From: Branchipolynoe longqiensis
Taxonomy: Eukaryota > Annelida > Polychaeta > Phyllodocida > Polynoidae
DNA: 64,000 nt
NCBI GenBank assembly: GCA_030323885.1
Contig: CM059190.1
Span: 81,894,709-81,958,708 of the forward strand
Reading direction: 5' to 3'
Position numbers and translations under genes: made by a program. The notes under the pieces were generated by a model, which saw only the letters and a program-made list of their open reading frames with translations, made no database searches and was not told the DNA's origin. Numbering within the stretch: position 1 is the stretch's first letter; the number at the start of each line of letters is the position of its first letter. Shown here piece by piece: positions 32,035 through 43,002 of the stretch.

Positions 32035-32330
32035 CCAATAGGTAGATGGCAGGCTCCTTGTGCGGAATGTCAGGCAGTTCGAATCTCAGCTGAGTTAAAG
32101 CAATGACTTATACACGTGATACTTGTCGCTACCTAGCCTTGCGCTGGGCATTACTAGGATAGGACACGGAGTGGTTAGCACATTATGAGGATAATGATAC
32201 CATGTGGGATATCAGGTCATGGTGCTGGTAGCCTGGTCTCCCTGTGAGGCAGCACTATACAGTCACCATGTCGGTACCCGTCCTGATATGACCTTAAATG
32301 TAGCTAGGATGCAAAACAACAACATCGGAC
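32035..32330 (+). mobile_element. SINE family A, tail type 1, diverged head
   Basis: 'CAGTTCGAATCTCAGCTGAG' (B-box), 'GATACTTGTCGCTACCTAGC', type 1 body and 'CTTAAATGTAGCTAGGATGC'. The A-box half is poorly conserved. Confidence 0.85.
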
Positions 32331-32384
32331 ACGCCTCATAGTGGGAGGTAGTCACTAGACAATTGTAGAGAGGTGACCCACCCA

Positions 32385-32432
32385 CCTTAGATGTTGCCAG
32401 GATGTACAACTCCAACAACCAATCAATCTATT
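32385..32432 (+). mobile_element. SINE family A tail fragment
   Basis: 'CTTAGATGTTGCCAGGATGT' followed by 'ACAACTCCAACAACCAATC'. Confidence 0.75.
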
Positions 32433-32434
32433 AA

Positions 32435-32930
32435 AGAAACATCACAACAATCTGCATAAAATCCTGGTAACCCATGCTGTTTCATCAGTATATTGCTACC
32501 AGTTGCTCTACAAAGCACGCCGGAATTCTCCTAGTGCGTCCCAACGTCCCAGATTTGGCGCACAGACAAAGTAATCCATTTCAGAACGAGGCCCACGTCT
32601 TACACGCAGGTGGGGCCGGCTTCAACATCAGAAGGTCAGCAGTCAGAGGTCAGAGGTCATCCGGGCACTTCGACGCCTGCGTGTTGGGCATCAGGGGGGG
32701 TATGGAGGTGTGAAAAGGGGAAGTGTGTAAGGTGAAGGTGGGGGGGGGAGGGAAGGGGAGGTCACAGGTCCCTCTCCAAGTCATGCCCACCTCGACCTGC
32801 GGGAGTTAAATAAAGCAACACTCCATTATACACCAACGTGACCATTAAACAGCGACGTGTCATACAGGGAGCCGTGGGGAGGGAGTAGTAGGCACCGTGT
32901 GTAAACCTATCAGGGACGCCGGTCACCTCC
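32435..32930. other. No gene seen
   Basis: G-rich around 32690-32765. A short open frame here has no support. Confidence 0.4.
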
Positions 32931-32934
32931 CACC

Positions 32935-33105
32935 CGCCCTCTGACGGCAGTGGGGAGAACCAGTGTTTTATTCTATCAGGGCAATGTGCAATATGTTATC
33001 CATAGAACAGGTGTTGTGTAGATGATTTTCAGCACCAACAACCCACCCTCTGAAGGCAGTGGGGAGAACTAGTGTTTTGGCTAGCGGGGCAATTCACGAT
33101 GAGAC
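32935..33105 (+). repeat. ~110-bp repeat, two tandem copies
   Basis: 'GCAGTGGGGAGAACCAGTGT' (32949) and 'GCAGTGGGGAGAACTAGTGT' (33056), each preceded by CACCC(T/G)CTGA. A third copy is at ~33544-33690. Confidence 0.7.
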
Positions 33106-33543
33106 AGAGAGTAGTATAAGTTGCCTTTATTCAACATCAAACAGGATCAGTAAGCAAACAAAGCAGTTCGGGAACTCTCAACCTCAGAATGAAACATCGA
33201 TGGTTAGTTGAGGTGGCAGCAATTTCTCAGGGGGTTCTGCTTAACCTTGCGGGTTCGGATTCAAGCAGCGAGTGAGCGAGGGAGCAAGGAACGTGCTCTG
33301 ACGTCACTACCAAAGCCAAAGCTACCAGATGGCAGTAGGAGCAAGTTTCTTTAGTATCTGAATTTTCTGGCAGATGGCGATGGCGGGCCAAAGCCTGGTG
33401 GCCAGTTCCAAAGAGATCCGCTAGTCGACGACAGGAGCAGGTCATAGTTTTAGTGATTCCCGAATGAGATGATAGGTGACAGCAATGGCAGACAACGGGG
33501 GGAGTTCCCTACCACGTCTCAGTCCCGGCGCGAATTACCCATG

Positions 33544-33690
33544 TTAGCGTAACATGCACAATGTGCAGCATGTTCTCCATAAAGAAGGTGTTATGTAAAG
33601 GATTTCTACAACTCCGACCCACCCTCTGGTGGCAGTGGGAAGAACTAGTGTGTTGTCTAGTAGAGCCATGAGTTCACAATGAATTTACAA
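33544..33690 (+). repeat. Third copy of the ~110-bp repeat
   Basis: Shares 'CACAATGTGCAGCATGTT', 'AAGAAGGTGTTATGTAAAGG' and 'GACCCACCCTCTGGTGGCAG' with the pair at 32935-33105. Spacing suggests the two sides of a larger element or a segmental duplication. Confidence 0.65.
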
Positions 33691-33774
33691 TGAAACCACC
33701 AGGAATTTGCTAGTACAAACTGTCCTGTCTGCTGCTGATCTTCAATAGCGGGGCAGGAAGCCTTCTTTGGCTTA

Positions 33775-33965
33775 CTAAGTGCCCCCTCTTCTCTTCAGCA
33801 TAGGGTCTAATTTGTTCTTTAAAATGTTCAGTCTTAGCACTGACTGTTTCTGATGGTAAACTGTTCCACTCGTCCCCCACACTTGGTGAAAAAAATAATT
33901 TTCTTGTATCAAACCCGGCTTTTTTGTTTTTGTGGTAAATATGTTTATTCTGCTGAATAAGTGCT
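33775..33965 (-). pseudogene. LINE C-terminal remnant
   Basis: On the minus strand one frame gives 'TRKLFFSPSVGDEWNSLPSE' then 'TVSAKTEHFKEQI' and a stop after 'EKRGHL'. The 'F.p.v...WNSLP..TVSA....FK' pattern is typical of the end of non-LTR retrotransposon RT ORFs. The longer 112-codon open frame is a neighbouring frame. Upstream similarity fades near 33965. Confidence 0.55.
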
Positions 33966-34085
33966 TTGTCAGTGCCGAAGAACTGGTCTTCCAGCCAGTT
34001 TTCAATTCAGGGTTATTTACACGAAAGGTATATAGAAGAAGGCATACAATAATTGTTGAATACACAATTTGCAGCATGTAACACA
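33950..34085 (+). repeat. Dispersed repeat D, copy 3 (diverged)
   Basis: Contains 'TTTGTCAGTGCCGAAGAACT' and 'GGTCTTCCAGCC', a diverged form of the 3085-3335 and 10.1-kb repeat. Confidence 0.45.
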
Positions 34086-34119
34086 ATGCAATTCTGTATC
34101 TCAAATGTTCCATTACAAT

Positions 34120-34745
34120 ATAGTAACACTATTGTTATATAACTAGATCAATATTAGTCAGATCAATGCAAGTATCTACATATTATTTAGAATGTAAGCA
34201 GAAGTTATCTTCTGTATTCATGTGGTAAAGTTAAAGTAAGTTTTAATGTTCAGTTGGAGTTAGGCAATCAATATATAAATGTAAGTTTGTTAGAAATATT
34301 CTAGTGTAACTCTAGTCTAGTTAGTTATGTGAGTTTAGGAATTATTTTGTTGGTGTGGGGTTGCTAATAATACACTGGACTAGCTGTGACCAGTGAAGCA
34401 GTGGGACCAATCCCAGTTCATTTAGGTCTTAAATTTTACATTTGTATTTGGACTGTCTCTGTCATTCTAGATGGTTGACTGGAAATAACGGAGGAACAGC
34501 AACAAATAAAAAGGGGGGGGGGGGGGGGACAACTGAGGCTGAGGGTTCGGTGGTGTGCCACTTACTGCATATTCATTTAGGGAATTTATATTAATCGATG
34601 TTGTATTTTTATAAACTATGCCTATTTATCATGCTAAGAAATAAGATTACAGAATCATCATTACATATCTAGACAAAGCAAAATTCAATGAATATTTTCT
34701 TGCGCAGTATGGAATATCACCTTTATTGTTAGCTTTCCTTTACTT
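34120..34745. other. AT-rich, intron-like sequence
   Basis: No ORF. It contains a long G homopolymer (~34507-34528) and ends in a pyrimidine-rich acceptor-like sequence. Confidence 0.4.
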
Positions 34746-34749
34746 CTAG

Positions 34750-35000
34750 ACTTGGATATTTACCGCGCGACTCCCTCCCCGCCTCCTACTATGGAACATA
34801 GTATTCCGTACACGAACAAGGTCGTCTTATGGAACCAGTATGAGATCACACCGGAATCTGGGCATCAGATCACCAACGAATCACCGACAAAACCAACTAA
34901 GAATAAGTCACCACCAGCAACGTTCACAACGAAACCACACCAATCCGTAAGAGGAAGCCCAGATCGAATAATCAATAGTGATTCATTAATTTTCTATTGA
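34750..35000 (+). CDS. Possible terminal exon of a host gene
   Basis: A good 3' splice-acceptor pattern (TTTCCTTTACTTCTAG, AG at 34748-34749) precedes a phase-shifted open stretch of ~82 codons that begins 'DIYRATPSPPPTMEHSIPYT', contains 'NKVVLWNQYEITPESGHQIT', and ends 'PDRIINSDSLIFY' at TGA 34998-35000. The amino-acid mix is protein-like (Pro/Thr/Ser-rich, hydrophilic) and not repeat-derived, resembling a cytoplasmic tail or disordered C-terminus. No family recognised. The only support is the splice signal and composition, so it could be chance. Confidence 0.3.
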
Positions 35001-35027
35001 ACTGCATGGTGGGCCATAACCGGAAAT

Positions 35028-35742
35028 AGCTTTCGTGTGCATACTGACAATGGGACATATTGTGCCCAGAGCGGGAATCGAACCCACATCATTTTAAAAA
35101 TGTTTTATTTTGATAGTATTAGCAATGTATATATGTTATTTTAACAGGGGAAAGTGCCTCATAAGTATTGTACTTCTGCTTTCTCCTTTTTATATGAAAA
35201 ATTACTGATATAAATATCAGCTTGTATGTCCAATGATCATGTGGAAATAAATATCTTATCAGTATAATTATTATTATTATTGATCTCTTGAATTCCGGGT
35301 CAGTGTGCTTACCATTACACAACCTAGGCTTCCTGATGTCACCACTCTATCCACGCCCACCTGTCTATGTGGCTGCTTGCCTGAGAAGTCAGTGCCAACT
35401 ACTACACTCGTCTCCCAGGAATTGTACGTTTTTTTAAATGGTCATTTAATGCTTATAATTACGTACATACAGGCAATGCACTTACATATACATACACAGG
35501 GTAGATTCAATAACCATACAGCGTGTAGCTTATACAGGATCCTGGTCACAGCAACCAGTGTAATGGCGGTAATGAAGATGGGAAATAGTGTTCTTAGAGC
35601 TGGAATCAAACCCACATCTCTTGCATTCTGGGTCGTGGGCTAACCATTACACCACCTAGGCTCCCTGATGTCCCCACCGTATCCACGCACACCTGTCAAT
35701 GCCGCTCCTCACCTGACAGGTCGGTGCAGACTACTACATAGG
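35028..35742 (-). mobile_element. Dimeric SINE family B, second monomer interrupted
   Basis: Reverse orientation. Monomer 1 (35742-~35415) has head 'GGTGGTGTAATGGTTAGCCC', B-box 'GTGGGTTTGATTCC' and a long body. Monomer 2 begins at ~35425 ('GTAGTAGTTGGCACTGACTT'). Its A-box half ends at ~35288, then ~190 bp of AT-rich DNA (35100-35287) intervene before the B-box half (35058-35098, 'GTGGGTTCGATTCCCGCTCT'). It stops at the same short body as the 16-kb copy. Confidence 0.75.
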
Positions 35743-35744
35743 AA

Positions 35745-36290
35745 ACAATATATTTCTAGTGTCCCGTTGCAGAACACATTATTTCATGGATTGATATCAA
35801 TCCAGACGGGCTCATTCAGTGGCAAACTGTAGTTTGATATGAATCTATAAAATGTAATTCCCATAACAGTGATAGTGGAATGATAATGATAATTATCAAT
35901 TACACCACCCAATATTATATTTATTATCATGTAGAAATACAAAATGGGAAATAATTGATTCTTTTTTTGAGTGATGAATTTATTTACCCTGATTGTAACG
36001 GATAAGTAAGTGTCTTAACACTGGGCAGCACTAATCCAATTTGCCTCATTTTTGTATTATTTTTGTTGTATGATTTTTGTGTTTAGGATTGACTATTGAC
36101 TATTAACATTTAAACAAAACAGTGACTCCTTGCTTCTCCATTATGTGTTATTGTTTCTGAGTTCAATTCGATTAAGTTCAGAGGAGTACCGGTTAAATGG
36201 AGCAAGTACCATTAGGAGAGAGCAATTGCCCACCTCAGATGGCAACAAGGACAGGTCTATTCAGCCTTGACGCTGAAATAAATAAATGTC
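35745..36290. other. No gene seen
   Basis: AT-rich unique sequence. Confidence 0.4.
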
Positions 36291-36295
36291 TTAAT

Positions 36296-36375
36296 AGGTT
36301 GATTGATTGATTGGTTATTGTTTTACGCCGTGTCGGCAGCATAGGCCATATTCACGGCGATGTCTTACTAGAGTG
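36296..36375 (+). repeat. Dispersed-repeat fragment with (TTGA)n start
   Basis: (TTGA)n followed by 'TTATTGTTTTACGCCGTGTC' and 'GGCAGCATAGGCCATATTCA'. It resembles a class of repeats I associate with molluscan genomes, but this is from memory of style only. Confidence 0.35.
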
Positions 36376-36909
36376 CTATCAGAAAAAACGCAAGGTTCAA
36401 TGCATGTAACCATATGCTCCTGACCCGAAGCATAAAGAATAGTTGACAGAAACAATAAGTTCAAAAAGGTCTCAGTATTTAGCTTCAGCCCATTTGAATG
36501 CACACCACCTGCTCACGAGGACTTGTCCAGATATATAAGATCATGCCTTTCACTATTTTTATTATTTTGCCATGCACTGGATGGTTTCCAATAGTTGACA
36601 CATATGGAACGAGTGCCATTCCAAGAAGTAGAAACATGTATTTGGTCTATTACATTCATTCATTAAACAGGGACAATTTCGATCACATACGATAATGGAC
36701 GTATTCGGCTGGGCCTTTCTATACGCATATCAAAATATTTCTTTGCAAATTCTTATTCCACTGGGAACGGAAGTGGGTTTCTAGATGTATGAATTGAATG
36801 TGTCTTGTGGCTCCATCTATATGGTCACATGGTGTATTTCAAGATGGCTGATATGGAAAGGTTGAACGATTGAGTAGCTTCAGCCAATAAGAGCTGTTCT
36901 TTTCAATTG

Positions 36910-37030
36910 CAAATGGCTACCCTCTCTGGGGGCAGCCATTTGCAGTGGAAATTAACAGCTCTGATTGATTCTTTTCGATTGCAAATGGCTGCCCCCATAC
37001 AGGGCAACCATTTGCAATGGAACAGAACAG
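36910..37030. repeat. Two tandem hairpins
   Basis: 'TTGCAAATGGCTACCC' pairs with 'GGGGCAGCCATTTGCA' (36909-36948). The same hairpin recurs at ~36976-37020 with loop ATACA. Both are flanked by 'AACAGCTCTGATTG', giving a ~77-bp tandem unit. Confidence 0.75.
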
Positions 37031-37177
37031 CTCTGATTGGCTGAAACCACTGAAACCATTTGACTGGTCCTCTTTGCATTCAAAAACTTAGTTCACTGCA
37101 CAGGTGGGCGGAGCCTAAATCTTGCGGATGGAAAGGTCCCAGTTGAATGCCTCCATTATCTTCCGCATTCCCCTGCT

Positions 37178-37221
37178 CCGTGCCCTATCCTAGTTATGCC
37201 AAGCACCAGACTAGGCAGCGT
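37178..37221 (-). mobile_element. SINE family A fragment
   Basis: 'GCCCTATCCTAGTTATGCCA' and 'CCAGACTAGGCAGCG', interrupted by the SINE that follows. Confidence 0.7.
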
Positions 37222-37545
37222 GGTGTTCTCTGTGGCAGAGTGGTTAGAGTGTCTGACTTTTTTCTAGGTCAGACTCCTAATCTGAAGGTCAGGGGTTCGA
37301 TTCCCTGTGCCCCTACCTCTGCCAATTTGGATTTCCACCGCTGTGTATAACTTACAGCGTCATCAAAGGCCAGTTGCTCTCATACCATGTCTATGTGGTG
37401 TGGGAGGTTAAAAATCCCTTGGGTCGGTGAAAGTGTAGGCTCGGGCTTTCTATCCACAAACTGTCTAATGGTGAAAACAAGTCTATTCAGACTTATCCAT
37501 GATAGGCAGTATAAATCTTCAAGGAAAAACCACAAAAAAAACAAA
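37222..37545 (+). mobile_element. tRNA-derived SINE family C, full-length
   Basis: The head resembles a long-variable-arm tRNA (Leu/Ser-like): 'CTGTGGCAGAGTGGTTAGAG' (A-box) and 'AGGGGTTCGATTCCCTGTGC' (B-box). Body 'CACCGCTGTGTATAACTTAC', 'GGTTAAAAATCCCTTGGGTC', and end 'ATGATAGGCAGTATAAATCT' plus an A-rich tail. First of four copies. Confidence 0.85.
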
Positions 37546-37751
37546 AGAAAATTGGTATAATTTTTAACGTCATTACTTTGATTCCGTCACGGTTTGAACC
37601 CCATGGGTTGGCGTGCCATGATCTGCCACATGGGAATTGGATGCTCAACCATGTTGCCAATGCGACCCAAATACAATGTATTTACTAAGTGGGATAATGC
37701 TATTAATAACCATGGCATATAACATATCCATTTGGGAGTATGTGGAGGGTG

Positions 37752-38072
37752 GTCGGTTGGTCGGTTGGTTGTTGGAGTTTTACATCCTGCCCACATCCAA
37801 GGAGGACAGGTACTGACTTGTGACTGCGTGCACTTATGGTGACTTTATAGCTGGGAAATCAGGCTACTGGTACCATGCCCCGATATCCCACTCGGTAAAA
37901 TTATCCTGACACTGAGCTAACCAGTCCTTGCCATATCCTATTAATATCGAGCGTCAGGCTAGGAAGCAACAACTATAAATTGTATAAGTCACTGATTTGA
38001 CTCAACCGATAACCAAACTCCCAATCTCCCACACGCTAGGCCCGCGGTCTACCAATTCGGCCACTGCGCCTG
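37752..38072 (-). mobile_element. SINE family A, near full-length, tail type 1
   Basis: Tail 'GTTGTTGGAGTTTTACATCC', body and a tRNA-like head ('CTACCAATTCGGCCACTGCG') in reverse complement. Confidence 0.9.
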
Positions 38073-38369
38073 TTTTATGTGGAGGTACAACTGAGCCGCT
38101 AGGAATGTTCAGCTGGTATATTTCGGAGGAAGACGCTGCTGATGCTTGGTGGGTCCTGTATGGTCTGGCTCTACAAATACACACCCCAGGACATACACGG
38201 TGCTGGACAGCATTACTGGGTGGAGTCATGACCTGAATAATATTCACCACTCACAGCATCTTCCAGGGGGACGCCATGTCAATGTAGCTCCCCAAGCCTC
38301 ATGGATTCCATTTGAGACAAGTGAATGGCTCCCTGTGGGTTAGCAACATGTTAACTGGGTGTGCGCATG

Positions 38370-39475
38370 ATTTTATATTAGGCAGATACCACAGTGATGT
38401 AATACCTTGCTATGCATATGCGCATACTCTTCTATTAGGCAGATGCCACAGTTAGATATGTGATGTATACCTTGCTATGCCTATGCGCATACTCTTCTAT
38501 TAGGCAGATACCACAGTTAGATATGTCATGTATACCTTGCTATGCCTATGCATATAATCTTCTATTAGGCAGATGCCACAGTTAGATATGTGATGTATAC
38601 CTTGTTATGCCTATGCGCACAATCTTCTATTAGGCAGATGCCACAGTTAGACATGTGAGGTCTACCTTGTTATGCCTATGCGCATAATCTTCTATTAGGC
38701 AGATACCACAGTTAGATATGTCATGTATACCTTGATATGCCTATGCGCATACTCTTCTATTAGGCAGATGCCACAGTTAGATATGTGATGTATACCTTGT
38801 TATGCCTATGCGCATAATCTTCTATTAGGCAGATACCACAGTTAGACATGTGATGTATACCGTGTTATGCCTATGCGCATAATCTTCTATTAGGTAGATG
38901 CCACAGTTAGATATGTGAGGTCTACCTTGTTATGCCTATGCGCATAGTCTTCTATTAGGCAGATACCACAGTTAGATAGGTCATGTATACCTTGCTATGC
39001 CTATGCACATAATCTTCTATTAGGCAGATGCCACAGTTAGCTATGTGAGGTCTACATTGTTATGCCTATGCGCATAATCTTCTATTAGGCAGATACTACA
39101 GTTAGATATGTCATGTATACCTCGCTATGCCTATGCGCATGGTCTTCTATTAGGCAGATACCACAGTTAGATATGTGATGTACACCTTGTTATGCCTATG
39201 CGCATACTCTTCTATTAGGCAGATACCACAGTTAGATATGTCATGTATACCTTGTTATGCCTATGCGCATAATCTTCTATTAGGCAGATACCACAGTTAG
39301 ATATGTGATCTATACCTTGTTATGCCTATGCGCATAATTATTCATACAGTTAGGGCAGATACCACAGTCCAGTTAGATATGTGATGATCTAGTACCTATG
39401 CTATGCCTATGCGCATTATCTTCTATTAGGCAGATACCACAGTTAGATATGTCATGTATACCTTGTTATGCCTAT
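38370..39475 (+). repeat. 65-bp minisatellite
   Basis: About 16-17 copies of a 65-bp unit ('TTCTATTAGGCAGATACCAC' ... 'CTTGTTATGCCTATGCGCAT'). Phase checks: 38430, 38495, 38560. Two slightly longer, disrupted units lie at ~39330-39410. Not in a coding frame. Confidence 0.95.
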
Positions 39476-39529
39476 ATCATTTTTCTTGAGTTTCCAATCA
39501 TATCTACCTTCGCTCGGCTCCTAATTCTA

Positions 39530-39815
39530 CATATATAACTTAGATACTGAGGCACTTATTAAGCATCTGTTGCCATATATAAGGGACTATTGAGACAGTT
39601 GAATAGAACCTGTTAGTGCTGAAGCCTATTGTGGTGGAGTTTTAGCATGCTTGCTAAAACTAATTTGACATGTTTGCACTTCAAATATAAAAAAACAACT
39701 TAGCCATCTAATCTAACAGTTACTTTAAACTAAAGTAATATAGATTGTGACAATCAATTTAATGTATTTATCTCAGAAAAATGACAGAAACTCAAAACCA
39801 TCGGACTATGTAGCT
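39530..39815 (-). mobile_element. TTAA-flanked TIR element, copy 3, truncated
   Basis: The right end 'CCATCGGACTATGTAGCT' is followed by TTAA (39816-39819). The interior is the reverse complement of copies 1 and 2. The left terminus is lost. Confidence 0.75.
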
Positions 39816-39869
39816 TTAATATATACCCATTAACTAACTAGCTTCATAAACCAGAAGGATTACGGTACC

Positions 39870-41660
39870 AGGGTTAGCGTAATGTATCCAGTCTTAACAT
39901 ATATCCAGAAACTAGCACACTTCTGAAATCAGAAGGAGGGTGTTGACAGGGTTAGCGTAATGCATCTAGTCTTAATATATACCCATAAACTAACTAGCTT
40001 CATAAACCAGCAGGATTATAGTACCGGGGTTAGCGTAATGTATCCAGTCTTAACATACATCCAGAACCTAGCAGACTTCTGAAATCAGAAGGAGGGTGTT
40101 GACAGGGTTAGCGTAATGCATCTAGTCTTAATACATACCCATAAACTAACTACCTTCATAAACCAGCAGGATTATAGTACCAGGGTTAGCGTAATGTATC
40201 CAGTCTTAACATATACCCAGCAACTAACACACTTCAGAAACCAGAAGGAGGGTGTTGACAGGGTTAGCGTAATGCATCTAGTCTTAATATATACCCATAA
40301 ACTAACTAGCTTCATAAACCAGCAGGATTATAGTACCGGGGTTAGCGTAATGTATCCAGTCTTAACATATATCCAGAAACTAGCAGACTTCTGAAATCAG
40401 AAGGAGGGTGTTGACATGGTTAGCGTAATGCATCTAGTCTTAATATATACCCATAAACTAACTACCTTCATAAACCAGCAGGATTATAGTACCATGGTTA
40501 GTGTACTGTATCCAGTCTTAACATATGCCCAGAAACTAACACACTTCAGAAACCAGAAGGAGGGTGTTGACAGGGTTAGCGTAATGCATCTAGTCTTAAT
40601 ACATACCCATAAACTAACTACCTTCATAAACCACCAGGATTATAGTACCGGGGTTAGCGTAATGTATCCAGTCTTAACATATATCCAGAAACTAGCACAC
40701 TTCTGAAATCAGAAGGAGGGTGTTGACAGGGTTAGCGTAATGCATCTAGTCTTAATACATACCCATAAACTAACTACCTTCATAAACCAGCAGGATTATA
40801 GTACCAGGGTTAGCGTAATGTATCCAGTCTTAACATATACCCAGCAACTAACACACTTCAGAAACCAGAAGGAGGGTGTTGACAGGGTTAGCGTAATGCA
40901 TCTAGTCTTAATATAATCATAAATTAACTATCTTCATAAACCAGCAGGATTATAGTACCGGGGTTAGCGTAATGTATCCAGTCTTCACATATACCCAGAA
41001 ACTAACACACATCAGAAACCAGAAGGAGGGTGTTGACATGGTTAGCGTAATGCATCTAGTCTTAATATATACCCATAAACTAACTACCTTCATAAACCAG
41101 CAGGATTATAGTACCAGGGTTAGCGTAATGTATCCAGTCTTAACATATACCCAGCAACTAGCACACTTCAGAAACCAGAAGGAGGGTGTTGACAGGGTTA
41201 GCGTAATGCATCTAGTCTTAATATAATCATAAACTAACTATCTTCATAAACCAGAAACAAACACACATAAAGAAGGATGATGGTGACAGGGTTAGCGTAA
41301 TGCATCCAGCTTTAATTTTAACATATATACCCAGAGACTAAGGCACTTCAGAAACACGAAATATGACGACAGGTTTAATGTATTATATATCCGGAAACTA
41401 GCACACTTCAACAAGGAAAGTGGTACCAGGGTTAAAGTAATGCATCCAGCCTTAATTTGAATATATACCCATAAACTAACACACTTCAAGAAGGATGGTG
41501 GAACCTGGGTTAGCGTAATGCATTCAGTTTGAATTAAAACACAGAAACTAACACATTATCAACAAGGATGGTGGTGACAGGGTTAACGTAATGCATCCAG
41601 TCTAAATATATACCCAGACACTAACAAACTTCAGAAACCAGAAGCATGGTAGTTGCAGGG
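39870..41660 (+). repeat. Satellite of alternating 78-bp units (156-bp dimer)
   Basis: Two related 78-bp units alternate: one with 'GTAATGTATCCAGTCTTAAC' and one with 'GTAATGCATCTAGTCTTAAT', each starting GGTTAGC (39872, 39950, 40028). About 18 regular units run to ~41300, then a decayed zone continues to ~41660. 78 is a multiple of 3, so a 26-residue periodic frame ('MHLVLIHTHKLTTFINQQDY') stays open. I regard it as non-coding. Confidence 0.95.
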
Positions 41661-41669
41661 TTAGTGAAT

Positions 41670-42050
41670 GTCTGTGCTCTTGAACTAATCCCCGACTGAA
41701 GCTGATTTCCCCTCGGTACCCAGCCCCCCCCCCCCTCCCCTCCATCCCACCCGTCCCCTCCAGTACGGCCCCCACCCGTCCCCCTCCAGTGTACCCCCCC
41801 ACCCACCCGTCCCCCCTGCATTATGCCCCCCATACCCCCTCCTTCCCACTGTTTCGCTGAAGCCATGCGTCTTTTGCCTTCAGAGATTGGTGGCTCTGTT
41901 TAAAGGTTAAGTAACACTTAGGTGGCTGGAGCTAGGACAGCTTACAGTCAGCAGGCTAATCAGCAATGTCAGCATGTGTGTTCCCAGTCCGTGAACAAGA
42001 CTGGGCTAGCAACCCCTACAGCCTCCATCGCTTGAAGATTGAAGAGAGAG
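41670..42050. other. C-rich stretch then unique sequence
   Basis: 41725-41835 is rich in C runs and CCCGTCCCCC words. The rest is unremarkable. Confidence 0.5.
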
Positions 42051-42052
42051 GG

Positions 42053-42232
42053 ACCAGACTGGATGGCCGAATGAGTTGAGCGTCCATCTCCCGTTTTGGT
42101 AGATCATAGGATTTGAACCTACATGTTCCAACCCTCGTCGAGTCAAACTAATGAGTTTAAAATGTATATGTGTCGCTTCCTAGCCAGGAGCTGGGCATTA
42201 TTAGGATAGGAAACATACTGGTTAGATCGGTA
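42053..42232 (+). mobile_element. SINE family A, 3'-truncated
   Basis: Head 'ACCAGACTGGATGGCCGAAT' to 'CATTATTAGGATAGGAAAC'. The tail is absent. Confidence 0.85.
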
Positions 42233-42404
42233 TCATACATGCTAGGTATGATACATACATGAGGTAAACGCTAAACTTAAAATTAAAAAAAACTAATGAC
42301 CACTAGCACAACAAGGTAAAGGCAGTCAGGGAAAGTAACTTTTGGTAACCAAACAACGATCCAATTGGAGAACTAACAAACTCGGAGATGGTTTGGGGAT
42401 GGGA

Positions 42405-42655
42405 GATGGTTTCCCCGTGCCCCCAGCTCTGCCAATTTGGATTTCCACCACTGTGTATAACTTACAGCGTCATCAAAGGCCGGTTGCTCTCATACCATGT
42501 CTATGTGGTGTGCGAGGTTAAAAATCCCTTGGGTCGGTAAAAGTGTAGGCTCGGGCTTTCTATCGACCAGCAGTGGAGTGGGGAAGACCAGTCGTCTGTG
42601 ACTGGGATTTCCCCTTCTTGGGACAACTAATGTACCAAAAAAAAAAAAAAAGAGA
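42405..42655 (+). mobile_element. Chimeric SINE: family C body with family A tail type 2
   Basis: 42417-42565 matches family C ('CCAATTTGGATTTCCACCAC' to 'TCGGGCTTTCTATCGAC'). It then joins 'GCAGTGGAGTGGGGAAGACC' ... 'CTTCTTGGGACAACTAATGT', the type 2 tail of family A, ending in a run of ~15 A. The tRNA-like head is cut off. Confidence 0.85.
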
Positions 42656-42659
42656 GACA

Positions 42660-43000
42660 AATAAGTGTTCACACTTCCTGTCTACCATTCGCTATATCAT
42701 ATGTGGGGGCATGCTTACAAATACCAGAAGAATGCATGCAATAGATAGTTACACAACAACTGAAAGTAATCAAACAAGGGGAACCACAAGACTATTACTG
42801 TCTAGCAGTGAAAGCAAGTAATTCGACTTAACCGTTATGGGAAGCATACATACACCCATCACCAACAATATATTTAAATTAAAAAAATAAACAATTTTAA
42901 AATCCTAGGGATATCCCTGGAAAAGTCCTGGTAAGTTTATGTGTGTGTTGGAGAGGAGAAGGGTTAAGGCTGAACTGGGGGCATGATTGGGGATGTTGTT
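42660..43000. other. No gene seen
   Basis: AT-rich unique sequence. Confidence 0.4.
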
Positions 43001-43002
43001 TG

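Noticed and set aside
33775..34113. A 112-codon membrane-like minus-strand protein
   Set aside because: The adjacent frame carries the LINE 'WNSLPSETVSA' motif, so the listed frame is a shadow plus flanking AT-rich DNA.
37222..37312. A tRNA-Leu/Ser gene
   Set aside because: Same reason: it is the head of SINE family C, found truncated or complete at four places.
38370..39475. 65-bp repeats as CRISPR repeat-spacer units
   Set aside because: The whole 65 bp is repeated; there are no variable spacers.
40116..41226. A protein of 26-residue repeats
   Set aside because: The 78-bp satellite unit keeps the frame open by arithmetic; frames break at random units and no start or splice context exists.
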